Below are positions 55,621 to 64,000 of a stretch of 64,000 bases of DNA, piece after piece. The notes beneath the pieces are model-generated. The model saw only the letters and a program-made list of their open reading frames with translations. It searched no databases and was not told the origin of the DNA. Made by a program: the position numbers and the translations under genes. Source of the stretch: Helicobacteraceae bacterium (lineage in GTDB: Bacteria > Campylobacterota > Campylobacteria > Campylobacterales > Sulfurimonadaceae); NCBI GenBank assembly GCA_947498025.1, contig CANMJR010000002.1, positions 1 to 64,000 of the forward strand, written 5' to 3'. Every line of letters begins with the position of its first letter. Position 1 is the first letter of the stretch.

Positions 55621-57679
55621 ACAAGAACAAGTAAAAGCTATTTTTATAGAAGAAGCCGGAGAAATAATTGAAAAATTAGATATAGATATTATTCGCTTTG
55701 AAGAAAACAGTAGTGATTTTAATCTATTGAATGAAATTTTTCGTGGAGTTCATACTTTGAAGGGAAATGCCAATGCATTTGGATTTACTCGCTTAGGCGA
55801 GTTTGTTCACTATTTTGAAGATGTACTGGATTACTATAGAAGTACAAAAGAAGATATAGAAGAGCATAATTTAGAACTTTTTGTTGAAAGTGTGGATGTA
55901 ATTAAAGAGGTTATGACATGCGAATTAGATGCTATAGATACATTGCCGAAAAGTTATAGCGAATGTTTGGAAAAAATTAAAACTTTAGTTTCAATTAAAA
56001 AAAGTAAAGATATTTCTTTAGATAAACAGAATGATGTTTCTGAGTTAATTGATTTGGCATCTGAATTTGGTTTTAGTGAAGAACCTGAGAATATTCTATT
56101 AAAAAGTATAAAAGCGCATCAAGCTATTCAAGATGATGGATTAAATTTATACAAAATAGATTTGACATTAGATGTTGATTGTTACAAAAGAGGGTTTGAT
56201 CATCTTCTATTTATCAAAAATTTAGCGGAAGAAGCAAAATCAATAGAGAGCTTTTTTAATATGCAAAATGTCGAAACTCTTGATACATTTAAAAGTGACA
56301 CTAATTATATTAAAAATGTAGAGATTGTAGTTTTAACACCATTATCGTATGAAAATATAGAAGAGTTTTTTGAATTTTTATCAGAGGATGAATATAGTAT
56401 TGAGAGTATAAAGCCTGTTGTAGTAAAAGAAGATGAACCTTTAGTTGTAAATAATAAATCAATAGGTGCATCAGATGATACTCTATCAACAAGTACGATA
56501 ACTCAAAAATCAACTATTCGTATTGATACATTGAAGCTTGATGAGCTATTTGACTCAGTCGGAGAATTGGTTATTGCGCAAAATTTTATAGCACAAAATG
56601 AAAAAATCCGTTCCGTAGAAGATGAGTCTATAGGTCGTACCATAGATACACTCTCAAAAATCACAAAAATAATTCAAGACCGTGTCATGAGTCTTAGAAT
56701 GGTTGCTATTAAAGATACATTTGAAAAGATGAAAAGAGTAGTGAGAGATACTTCCAAAAAAACAGGCAAAGAGGTTCATCTGGTTGTTCAAGGTGAAGAG
56801 ACAGAGATAGATAAAACTATGATTGACAGTTTGTCTGATCCACTCATACATATAATCCGGAATGCAATAGACCATGGATTAGAAGCAAATGCAGATGAGA
56901 GAATAAAAGCCGGTAAATCTCGTGAAGGAAAAATTACTTTGAAAGCTTTTCATAAAAGTGGCAGTATCGTAATAAGTGTGAGTGATGACGGAAGAGGAAT
57001 AAATAAAGAGAGGGTTTTAAGCAAGGCTATAGAGAGAGGTATTGTGAGTGGTGATGAAAATTTTACAGACTCTCAAATTTTTGCTCTTATCATGCAACCT
57101 GGGTTTTCAACTGCAGAAACAATCAGCGACCTTTCAGGGCGCGGTGTCGGGCTTGATGTGGTTAAAACATCCATTGAAAAGCTTCGCGGAAAAATAGAGA
57201 TAGATTCTAAAGAGGGGGAGGGAACTACCTTTTCTATGGTACTCCCTCTTACTTTGGCTATTATAGACGGGATGTTAGTTCATGCCGCCGGTGAGATTTA
57301 TATTATTCCTACTCTGAGTGTTGTTGAATCATTCCGTCCGGAAAAAGAGATTGTGCATATGGCAAAAGGCAAAAGTGAATTTGTTAGTTTGCGTGGGCAA
57401 AATATTCCTATAATCAGATTGAGTGATGTGTTTACATTAGAAACTCAAAGAATTGAGCCATGGGAAGGAATTTTGGTTTGTGTAGAGACAGAAATAGGGC
57501 GCATAGCCATAATGGTTGATAGCCTTATCGGTCGTCAGCAAGTTGTTATCAAAACATTAGGAAAATCGCTGACTAAATTAAAAGAAGTTTCCGGTGGAGC
57601 AATACTTGGTAACGGAGAGATAGCCCTTATTCTTAATGTAGATGAGTTACGACCTTTAATTGAAGTTCCGCATGGTTGA
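55613..57679 (+). CDS. cheA: Chemotaxis histidine kinase CheA, second copy
   Basis: A 688-residue kinase: Hpt with H47 in FRGVHTLKGNAN, a P2-like part near 180-270, dimerisation helices (LFDSVGELVIAQNF), ATPase (HIIRNAIDHGLE, DDGRGINKE, LSGRGVGLDVV) and CheW-like C-terminus. Start ATG at 55613 overlaps the STAS-like gene; a longer reading from 55577 is less likely. It is more compact than the first CheA and lacks a fused receiver. Confidence 0.95.
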   Translation: MTKQEQVKAIFIEEAGEIIEKLDIDIIRFEENSSDFNLLNEIFRGVHTLKGNANAFGFTRLGEFVHYFEDVLDYYRSTKEDIEEHNLELFVESVDVIKEVMTCELDAIDTLPKSYSECLEKIKTLVSIKKSKDISLDKQNDVSELIDLASEFGFSEEPENILLKSIKAHQAIQDDGLNLYKIDLTLDVDCYKRGFDHLLFIKNLAEEAKSIESFFNMQNVETLDTFKSDTNYIKNVEIVVLTPLSYENIEEFFEFLSEDEYSIESIKPVVVKEDEPLVVNNKSIGASDDTLSTSTITQKSTIRIDTLKLDELFDSVGELVIAQNFIAQNEKIRSVEDESIGRTIDTLSKITKIIQDRVMSLRMVAIKDTFEKMKRVVRDTSKKTGKEVHLVVQGEETEIDKTMIDSLSDPLIHIIRNAIDHGLEANADERIKAGKSREGKITLKAFHKSGSIVISVSDDGRGINKERVLSKAIERGIVSGDENFTDSQIFALIMQPGFSTAETISDLSGRGVGLDVVKTSIEKLRGKIEIDSKEGEGTTFSMVLPLTLAIIDGMLVHAAGEIYIIPTLSVVESFRPEKEIVHMAKGKSEFVSLRGQNIPIIRLSDVFTLETQRIEPWEGILVCVETEIGRIAIMVDSLIGRQQVVIKTLGKSLTKLKEVSGGAILGNGEIALILNVDELRPLIEVPHG

Positions 57680-59063
57680 TGTTAAAACAAATATTGAGGA
57701 TGCATCAAGTTTAATGAAAGAAGCAAAATTTGATTTGCATGAGCTGTTTTTTTCAATTACACAACACGATAGCACTATAATTTTTGGCAATGAAACTTTT
57801 TTTCGTATCAGTGGATATGAAGAAGATGAGATAATAGGAAAATTTCACAATATTATTCGTCATGAAGATATGCCTCGCATTGTATTTAAAAAATTATGGG
57901 AATATATAGAATCAAACAAGCCTGTTGTGGCATACGTAAAAAACAAAACAAAAAAGGGGAGATATTACTGGGTTTTAGCTATTGTATTTCCACTTGATGG
58001 TCAATTTATATCCATTCGTATAAAACCTAATACACAATTTTTTTCTATAATAAAAGAAGTTTATTTAGAACTGCTTGCTGCTGAAAAAGAGTTAGATATG
58101 GATGAGAGTGAAAATTTACTTTTACAACTTTTAAAAAATTTAGGATTCAGTGATTATGATCATTTTATGAATGAAGTTTTACTGGCTGAGTTGTTGGAGA
58201 GAAAAAAGTTACTCTTCTCTAGTGAAGTTAAAGAAGATACTTATAACAATTTAGAGACAACTTTTAAATTAGATATTAAATCATTATATGAAAACAGTAA
58301 AACATTATTACAAGAGTATGAAAAGTGGTTTGCAAGGATTGAATCTTTTAAAGAAATTAAATCTATTTTTGAAGAAAAAGGTGTTACTCTTCGTAAACAG
58401 GCTAGGGATGTTGTACTATTGTCCCTTAATGCTTCTATTGCATCTTATAAACTTGATAAAGGTGGAGAGACTTTTGGCGTCCTTTCTAGTGATATTAGAA
58501 AAAATGCAAAAGAGAATGAAGTGCTTATTGAAAAAGTACATCTAATCACCCAAAATTTATCGGAATCATTAAGTGAAATAATATTTTTAGTTTCATATAT
58601 AAGTTTGCAGATGGAGATGGCTACTCATTTTATTAAAGAGTTACTAGAAGGTACAGATGAAGAGATAAACAGCCATGTAGAGACTCTCTATAAATTAGTA
58701 TCTCAGTACCATGAAAAAGTGATGAAATTACCGTCAGTTATAGATAAAAAAATAAAAAATACTATTTCATATCTGGAAGAACTTGAACTGCAATTTATGT
58801 ATTTTGGGTATATCCAAATTTATGGAGTTATTGAATCTGCTAGATTAGATGATGATAGATTTGGCTTTGTCGGAATATTCTCACAGTTGAAATCTATGAT
58901 TACGAAAACTTCAGATGAAATTTTTATAATGAAAAATGTGGCGGAAAATTTTTATGTAGAAAATAAAAATTTAATAAATGAATCGAAAAAAGATAATCTG
59001 TCTTTGGATAAATTTGGAAATAATATTGATAAGATAACAAGAAGCGATAAACAAAGTGACTAA
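57672..59063 (+). CDS. PAS domain fused to a degenerate receptor module
   Basis: A 463-residue soluble protein. Residues about 15-125 are an Aer-type PAS domain similar to the stand-alone PAS at 18930 (NIIRHEDMP, YYWV, SIRIKP). A tip-like hairpin (LLSLNASIASYKLDKGGE then FGVLSSDIRKNA) resembles receptor tips but the conserved E of E-A-A-R is an Ala. It may modulate rather than activate CheA. ATG at 57672 overlaps cheA by 8 bases; TTG at 57660 is an alternative. Confidence 0.8.
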   Translation: MVDVKTNIEDASSLMKEAKFDLHELFFSITQHDSTIIFGNETFFRISGYEEDEIIGKFHNIIRHEDMPRIVFKKLWEYIESNKPVVAYVKNKTKKGRYYWVLAIVFPLDGQFISIRIKPNTQFFSIIKEVYLELLAAEKELDMDESENLLLQLLKNLGFSDYDHFMNEVLLAELLERKKLLFSSEVKEDTYNNLETTFKLDIKSLYENSKTLLQEYEKWFARIESFKEIKSIFEEKGVTLRKQARDVVLLSLNASIASYKLDKGGETFGVLSSDIRKNAKENEVLIEKVHLITQNLSESLSEIIFLVSYISLQMEMATHFIKELLEGTDEEINSHVETLYKLVSQYHEKVMKLPSVIDKKIKNTISYLEELELQFMYFGYIQIYGVIESARLDDDRFGFVGIFSQLKSMITKTSDEIFIMKNVAENFYVENKNLINESKKDNLSLDKFGNNIDKITRSDKQSD

Positions 59064-59097
59064 CTGCGTACTTGTAATCAAAATATAAGGAAATTAA

Positions 59098-59472
59098 ATG
59101 AGAATATTTTTAGCAGAAGATAATGAAGACAACTATTTGGTTGTGAAGTCTAATATAAAAAAATTAGAAATGCCATGTGAATTGTTATGGGCGAAAGATG
59201 GTCGTATTGCTATCGAAATGTTGGGTCATGAAGATAAAATTGATATTTTTTTGGTGGATATTGAGATGCCGAATGTAGGCGGTGTTGAACTCACGGGGTG
59301 GATTCGTTCACAAGAGCGATTTAAGTATGTGCCTATTGTCGCTATTACGGCTTCAGTTTTTGCGGATATGAAAAAAATGTACTTAGATAAAGGGTTTGAT
59401 TTTATCTTAGAAAAACCATTTTCAAGAAAAGAGTTATTGAACATGTTGCAAAGAAGTGTTGGTGTATTTTGA
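59098..59472 (+). CDS. Single-domain response regulator
   Basis: A 124-residue receiver with E7-D8, D54 in LVDIEMPNVGG, T in ITASVF and EKPFS. It is preceded by AAGGAA. Its last codons overlap the TTG start of the next gene. Confidence 0.92.
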   Translation: MRIFLAEDNEDNYLVVKSNIKKLEMPCELLWAKDGRIAIEMLGHEDKIDIFLVDIEMPNVGGVELTGWIRSQERFKYVPIVAITASVFADMKKMYLDKGFDFILEKPFSRKELLNMLQRSVGVF

Positions 59473-61139
59473 AACAGCCGATTATTTTAATTGTTGATGA
59501 CAATGATGATAGCCGTTTGGCAATACGGGCTGCACTAAGAAAAAAGAATTACAAACTATTAGAAGCCATAAATGGTGAAGATTGTGTACGTATTGCAAAC
59601 GAACAAAACCCGGATTTAATTATTATGGATGTCATGATGCCTGGAATAAGCGGTTATGAAGCTTTGCGACAAATTAAAATAGGAGATACTACAAAACATA
59701 TTCCCGTCTTAATTGTGACGGCATTAGGTTCTATGGAGGAAAAGATTATTGCTTTAGAAGCCGGTGCAGAAGGTTTATGGTCAAAACCTTTTGATAGAGT
59801 TCATTTAGTAGAACAAATAGAAACATTAATCGGGTTCAATAACAATCAATCAAAAACACAAATTACTGCACAAAAAGAGAGAATAGATAAAGTTTTACAT
59901 AGACAAAGTGAAGAGTTAATACATTACTATTATACTGATTCCTTAACAGGACTCTCAAATAGAAGTCAACTTATAAAAGATATTAATAATATCCAAAACG
60001 CATCTCTGATATTAATAGACATTGATAGATTTAAAGATATAGTCTATTTTTACGGTCATGAAATTGGAGACATGTGTCTCAAGTATTTTACATTAAAAAT
60101 GAAGCAAATGCTGAGTCCTGAAAATTATAACCATTATAGAATTTCAGGTGATATTTTTGCTGTTTTAATTAAAAAGTGCAGTGGTGTTATAGCACTTAAT
60201 GCTTTAATAAAAAGATTAAGCAGTGATATGGATTCATTCTATTTTAATTGTAACGAGCATGGGATACATTTTAAAGCCACTATGGGTGCATCCATGTTTG
60301 TGCAAGAACTTTTAATGAGTGCAGAAAAAGCTCTAAAAACTGCAAAAGCAACCAATAAAGATATGCTTCTTTATGATGAAAAGAGTGAAGAGTTTCGCTC
60401 GTATGAGCAAAATATATTTTGGATTAATAAGATAACGGAGGCTATCTCCGGTAATCAAATAGTTCCATTCTATCAGCCAATTGTCAACAATAAAACAAAC
60501 AAAATCGAAAAATATGAGTGTTTAGTCCGTATAGTAGATAAAGATACAACTATACATAGTCCAATAAAATTTTTAGAAATTTCTAAAAAATCCAGAAATT
60601 ATGCAGCCATTACAAAGAATGTGGTAGAAAAATCATTTAAAGAATTTGAAAATACGAATTATGAATTTTCAATTAATCTCTCTGCTAAAGATATGATAGA
60701 TAGTGAAATATCAGACTATATTTATAAGCAACTTGAAAATTTCAAGGGATGCAATAGGATTATTTTTGAACTTTTAGAATCAGAAGGAATAGAAAACTAT
60801 GATGATGTTTATTCTTTTATCGAAAAAGTAAAAAAGTATGGATGTAAAATAGCAATTGATGACTTTGGTTCGGGATATTCTAATTTCATACATTTATTAA
60901 AACTAAAAGTTGATATCATAAAGATAGATGGAACGCTTATTCGTGATTTAGATAGTGATGAAAATGCTCAAATAATCGTCAAAACAATTGTTGACTTTGC
61001 AAATAAACTCAACATATTAACCGTTGCAGAATTTGTACATTCAGATTCTATTCATCACATGGTTAAAGAGCTTGGCGTTGACTATTCGCAGGGATATTAT
61101 TTTGGACAACCAAAAAGTGAGATATTAAATAATGACTAA
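59469..61139 (+). CDS. Receiver-GGDEF-EAL protein with degenerate GGDEF
   Basis: A 556-residue protein. The receiver has D54 in IMDVMMPG. The GGDEF site near residue 225 reads RISGDIFAV, so diguanylate cyclase activity is unlikely. The EAL site reads ECL near residue 349, but the metal and catalytic residues are kept: SINLS, FELLES, DDFGSGYS, KIDG, VAEFV and SQGYYFGQP. A phosphodiesterase controlled by phosphorylation is the likely role. TTG start overlaps the previous stop. Confidence 0.9.
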   Translation: MKQPIILIVDDNDDSRLAIRAALRKKNYKLLEAINGEDCVRIANEQNPDLIIMDVMMPGISGYEALRQIKIGDTTKHIPVLIVTALGSMEEKIIALEAGAEGLWSKPFDRVHLVEQIETLIGFNNNQSKTQITAQKERIDKVLHRQSEELIHYYYTDSLTGLSNRSQLIKDINNIQNASLILIDIDRFKDIVYFYGHEIGDMCLKYFTLKMKQMLSPENYNHYRISGDIFAVLIKKCSGVIALNALIKRLSSDMDSFYFNCNEHGIHFKATMGASMFVQELLMSAEKALKTAKATNKDMLLYDEKSEEFRSYEQNIFWINKITEAISGNQIVPFYQPIVNNKTNKIEKYECLVRIVDKDTTIHSPIKFLEISKKSRNYAAITKNVVEKSFKEFENTNYEFSINLSAKDMIDSEISDYIYKQLENFKGCNRIIFELLESEGIENYDDVYSFIEKVKKYGCKIAIDDFGSGYSNFIHLLKLKVDIIKIDGTLIRDLDSDENAQIIVKTIVDFANKLNILTVAEFVHSDSIHHMVKELGVDYSQGYYFGQPKSEILNND

Positions 61140-63039
61140 TCTTATAAAAAGAAAAAGAAAATTATTTAAGGTAATGCCTTTTATTTTAATGATTGTATTG
61201 TTTACTATAACTTATCAACTGTTTGCAACTATGAAAAAAACGGCACATTTAGAACTTCAAACAAATTTTTCATTACATTCACAAAAATTTAAATCACTCG
61301 TAGAGCAGAGAATGTTGGCTTATAAACATGTTTTGTATGGTACAAAGGGACTCTTTATAGCTTCAGATTTTATTGATAGAACAGAATTCAAATCGTATGT
61401 TAAGAGTTTAATGCTTGATAAAATGTTTTCAGGTATTCAAGGTGTCGGTTATTCTATGATTGTACCTGCCGATAAAAAAGATGAATTCATAAAAAAAGTT
61501 CGCTTAGAAGGCTTTGATTCTTATACTATTACTCCAACAACTCCTCGTGATTTTTATACCACAATTCTATATCTCGAACCATTTGATTTGAGAAACCAAA
61601 AAGCCTTCGGTTATGACATGTTTTCAAATCCTGAGAGACGGGCTGCTATGGAAAAGTCACGAGATAATGATACAGCTATTATTTCTGCAAAAGTAACCCT
61701 TCTACAAGAATTTGAGCCGAGCATGCAGGCCGGGTTTTTAATGTATTTACCGATATATGAAAAAAATACAAAGAATGAAACAGTAGGTGAGAGAAGAGAG
61801 CATATATTGGGATGGATTTATGCCCCTTTCAGAGTCAATGATCTTATGCGAGGATTGCAAGGCTACGAAGATGACAACTTTGATGTTGAGATTTATGACG
61901 GTGGTAGCATAAGTCAAGAATCACTCATGTATGATAGTTATGAAAGTAGTAAAATCTCTCTTTTTACTAATAAACTTGAGATGACTATTGCCGGACGGAA
62001 TTGGACTATTTTAATTAAATCAATGCCAAATTTTGAAAAAAAACTAGATGTAAGTAAAGCAGAATTAGTGCTTGTGTTTGGACTTATATTTACTGTTTTT
62101 TTGGTCTATATTATTTTTCAACTTATAATCACTAAAGAATATGCCCAAAATAAAGCTAAAGAGATGAATAAAGAGTTGGTCATAAAAAGAAATGAACTTA
62201 CAAATTTAAATACAACTCTCGAAAGCCGAGTAGAAGAAAAAACAGAAGAGTTGCAAAAATCGAATGAATTACTAGAAGCACATATAGCTGATTTAGAGCT
62301 TTTGAATTCTAAACTCACAAAAGCAAAAAAAGAGGCTCTTCAAGCGGCGCAGGCAAGGTCAAACTTTATAAGCGGTATTTCGCATGAACTCAGAACACCC
62401 CTCAATGCAATCATAAATTTTACAGATCAGATAATAGAAGATTTTGATGAAATTTTGTTAGATAAAGAGATGCAAACAGACACAAAATGTTTTTTAACAA
62501 GGGTATTGCTAAACTCAAGACACCTTCTGCAACTCATTAATGATTTACTTGAATTTACAAAAGCTGAAGCCGGCAAGATGGATTATAAAATTGAGGAGAA
62601 GGATATAAATGTTGCACTAAGAACAGCATATAACAATACATATTCACTTCTCAACGCAACTGAAGTAAAGTTCAATTTAACGCTCCATCCAACACCGCTT
62701 ATAGGATTGGTAGATCCAAGAAGATTTTTGCAAGTACTTTTGAATTTACTTTCAAATGCAATTAAATTTACAAACAAAGGTTCGGTAGAACTAAAAAGTT
62801 TTGTAGAAGAAAATTTTATAGTCGTAGAGATAAAAGATACAGGAAAAGGAATTCCATTGGATAAACATATCATTATCTTTGAACCGTTTATGCAAGTGAA
62901 TAATATAGATAATGGTACAGGACTCGGACTCGGACTGGCAAAAAGAATGTGTGATGATATGGGTATAGGAATTTCATTTACCTCTATTGAAGGGAGCGGT
63001 ACTACTTTTCGTTTAATTATAAAAAAGTCTGAGGGATAA
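61132..63039 (+). CDS. CHASE-domain sensor histidine kinase
   Basis: A 635-residue membrane kinase. TM1 is at about 13-31, a periplasmic CHASE domain spans about 75-250 (FGYDMFSNPERRAAMEKSRD, QAGFLMYLPIYE), and TM2 is at about 309-331. A coiled coil precedes HisKA (SGISHELRTPLNAI, near residue 417) and an ATPase domain (LSNAIKFT, KDTGKGIP, GTGLGLGLAKRM). CHASE domains bind small extracellular ligands. It overlaps the preceding gene by 8 bases. Confidence 0.93.
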   Translation: MTNLIKRKRKLFKVMPFILMIVLFTITYQLFATMKKTAHLELQTNFSLHSQKFKSLVEQRMLAYKHVLYGTKGLFIASDFIDRTEFKSYVKSLMLDKMFSGIQGVGYSMIVPADKKDEFIKKVRLEGFDSYTITPTTPRDFYTTILYLEPFDLRNQKAFGYDMFSNPERRAAMEKSRDNDTAIISAKVTLLQEFEPSMQAGFLMYLPIYEKNTKNETVGERREHILGWIYAPFRVNDLMRGLQGYEDDNFDVEIYDGGSISQESLMYDSYESSKISLFTNKLEMTIAGRNWTILIKSMPNFEKKLDVSKAELVLVFGLIFTVFLVYIIFQLIITKEYAQNKAKEMNKELVIKRNELTNLNTTLESRVEEKTEELQKSNELLEAHIADLELLNSKLTKAKKEALQAAQARSNFISGISHELRTPLNAIINFTDQIIEDFDEILLDKEMQTDTKCFLTRVLLNSRHLLQLINDLLEFTKAEAGKMDYKIEEKDINVALRTAYNNTYSLLNATEVKFNLTLHPTPLIGLVDPRRFLQVLLNLLSNAIKFTNKGSVELKSFVEENFIVVEIKDTGKGIPLDKHIIIFEPFMQVNNIDNGTGLGLGLAKRMCDDMGIGISFTSIEGSGTTFRLIIKKSEG

Positions 63040-63041
63040 AG

Positions 63042-64000
63042 ATGAAAATGAACTCTATCGTATTTAAAATGATGTTACCGTTGATTGCTATTACAATTTT
63101 AGTGGTTGGCATCACTCTAGTTGTAACACAAACTTACCTAAAGAAGGTTGTTGAAGATACTTTCATTGAGCTAAAAGTGCATCATCTTGAAGCAATATAT
63201 AATTTGAAGATGGAAAATATTCTTTCTAATATCAAAAACAATGGACTTGCAGTTGCTGATTCGAACGATATAAAACAGTTTCTTTCAAGTAGTGATGCAA
63301 CAAACGGCAAAATGCCAAATGAGATGAAGCAAAAGCTTTTGAGTTTAAAACAACTTTACAACTTAGAACATATATATATTACTCACATGAATAGCAGAAA
63401 CTATTTTAATGAAAATGGTTTTGTCAAAGTTGTTGACATCGCAGATAAGGAGAGTGCGTGGTTTTTAAATACATTAAACAGCAAAAAGAAATTTATTCTT
63501 AATACTAACAGTGATACAACAAGAAGTCTGCATTTATGGGTTGATGCAGTTGTTGGAGATATAAGCAGCCCGATTGGTCTTGCCGGTTGTGGAATGAATA
63601 TTAGCAGTCTTTATCAATTAGCATTAGAAGATTTTAAAAAAGAGAGTACAAATGTAATTGTTTTAGATAGTTCAAATGTTATTCAGGGTTCATCAATCGA
63701 TAAATTATTGATGAATCAATCTTTGCAAACATCAACATTATCCCAAGAAAAAATAGTAGCAATAAAAAAAGCACAAAAGAGCGGTGCAGATTTGGTTCGA
63801 TACAATGTGAATGATGATAACAGGTATTTGTTACTTATCTCAGAAAGCGAATTAGGCTTAACCTTTGTTATCGATTTTTCAAAAGAGAAGTTTTTATACT
63901 CACTCAATGGTATTTACGACAGAATAATAGGGGGAGGGATTGCTTTACTGTTTTTATTACTGCTTGTAGGCGGGTGGGTATTTACATATTTAATTTCAAG
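63042..64000 (+). CDS. Membrane sensor, receptor-like; runs off the right edge
   Basis: The first 319 residues of a protein that continues past the window. TM1 is at about 11-28 (MLPLIAITILVVGITLVV), the periplasmic region looks like a double-Cache sensor (WFLNTLNSKKKFILNTNSD, GLAGCGMNISSLYQLA), and TM2 begins near residue 293 (IIGGGIALLFLLLLVGGW). A chemoreceptor or histidine kinase output is expected given the neighbours, but is not visible. ATG at 63042 lies two bases after the previous stop. Confidence 0.8.
   Translation, partial: MKMNSIVFKMMLPLIAITILVVGITLVVTQTYLKKVVEDTFIELKVHHLEAIYNLKMENILSNIKNNGLAVADSNDIKQFLSSSDATNGKMPNEMKQKLLSLKQLYNLEHIYITHMNSRNYFNENGFVKVVDIADKESAWFLNTLNSKKKFILNTNSDTTRSLHLWVDAVVGDISSPIGLAGCGMNISSLYQLALEDFKKESTNVIVLDSSNVIQGSSIDKLLMNQSLQTSTLSQEKIVAIKKAQKSGADLVRYNVNDDNRYLLLISESELGLTFVIDFSKEKFLYSLNGIYDRIIGGGIALLFLLLLVGGWVFTYLIS

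Overview
This window reads as chromosomal DNA of a Campylobacterota (epsilonproteobacterial) organism, most like Sulfurimonas or a close relative. The evidence is AT-rich coding DNA, frequent TTG/GTG starts, the pyrH-rpoZ-spoT-tyrS gene string, the rrf2-flhA-DHH string, an RpoN-type (-24/-12) promoter ahead of flgH, and two large chemosensory clusters full of stand-alone receiver proteins. The genus is inferred from gene content and order; no database search was possible.

Layout. 1-387: left edge with broken remnants and a palindrome. 388-9366: housekeeping genes (FKBP-type isomerase, DEAD-box helicase, then the pyrH, rpoZ, spoT, tyrS, nitronate monooxygenase and cell-wall amidase run). 9385-14422: an accessory island with a WYL regulator, two small unknown proteins, a TerB-like protein preceded by a G8 homopolymer, a large HNH-like protein with C-terminal membrane segments, and a ParE/RelE-type toxin-antitoxin pair. 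14520-18779: DHH phosphoesterase, flhA, an Rrf2 regulator and rpsO.

18930-32469: a 15-gene, same-strand chemosensory operon. It encodes a PAS protein, a soluble double-tip chemoreceptor, a triple CheW, CheB, a HEAT-repeat protein, CheR, a CheY, a CheZ-like DxxxQ protein, a second CheY, CheA, a STAS-like protein, a CheW split by a CZB-like insertion, a ParA-like ATPase, a receiver protein with a new C-terminal domain, and a small cysteine-containing protein. The receptor has no membrane segment and a ParA-type ATPase is present, so a cytoplasmic array positioned by the ATPase is a reasonable inference. 32475-45552: kdsB, a methyltransferase, a CxxCxxxCC protein, a TPR lipoprotein, trpC, a GGDEF-EAL protein, a DUF4143-type ATPase, a YqeY protein, flgH, a transglutaminase-like protein and valS.

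45745-64000: a second signalling cluster. On the minus strand lie a pseudo-receiver protein and, read from 51271 downward, a hybrid kinase, an OmpR-type regulator, a dGTPase-like HD hydrolase and a HEPN-type protein. On the plus strand lie a receiver protein, CheY, CheW, a membrane chemoreceptor, a STAS-like protein, CheA, a PAS/degenerate-receptor fusion, a CheY-like protein, a receiver-GGDEF-EAL protein, a CHASE histidine kinase and a receptor-like protein that runs off the right edge.

The most unusual observations are: (1) the accessory module with a possible phase-variable G8 tract and strong inverted repeats; (2) a C-terminal domain shared by three receiver proteins, and an acidic/aromatic C-terminal tail shared by five chemotaxis proteins; (3) a CheW interrupted by a CZB-like domain that has lost its metal ligands; (4) a dGTPase-HEPN pair directly downstream of a two-component system.
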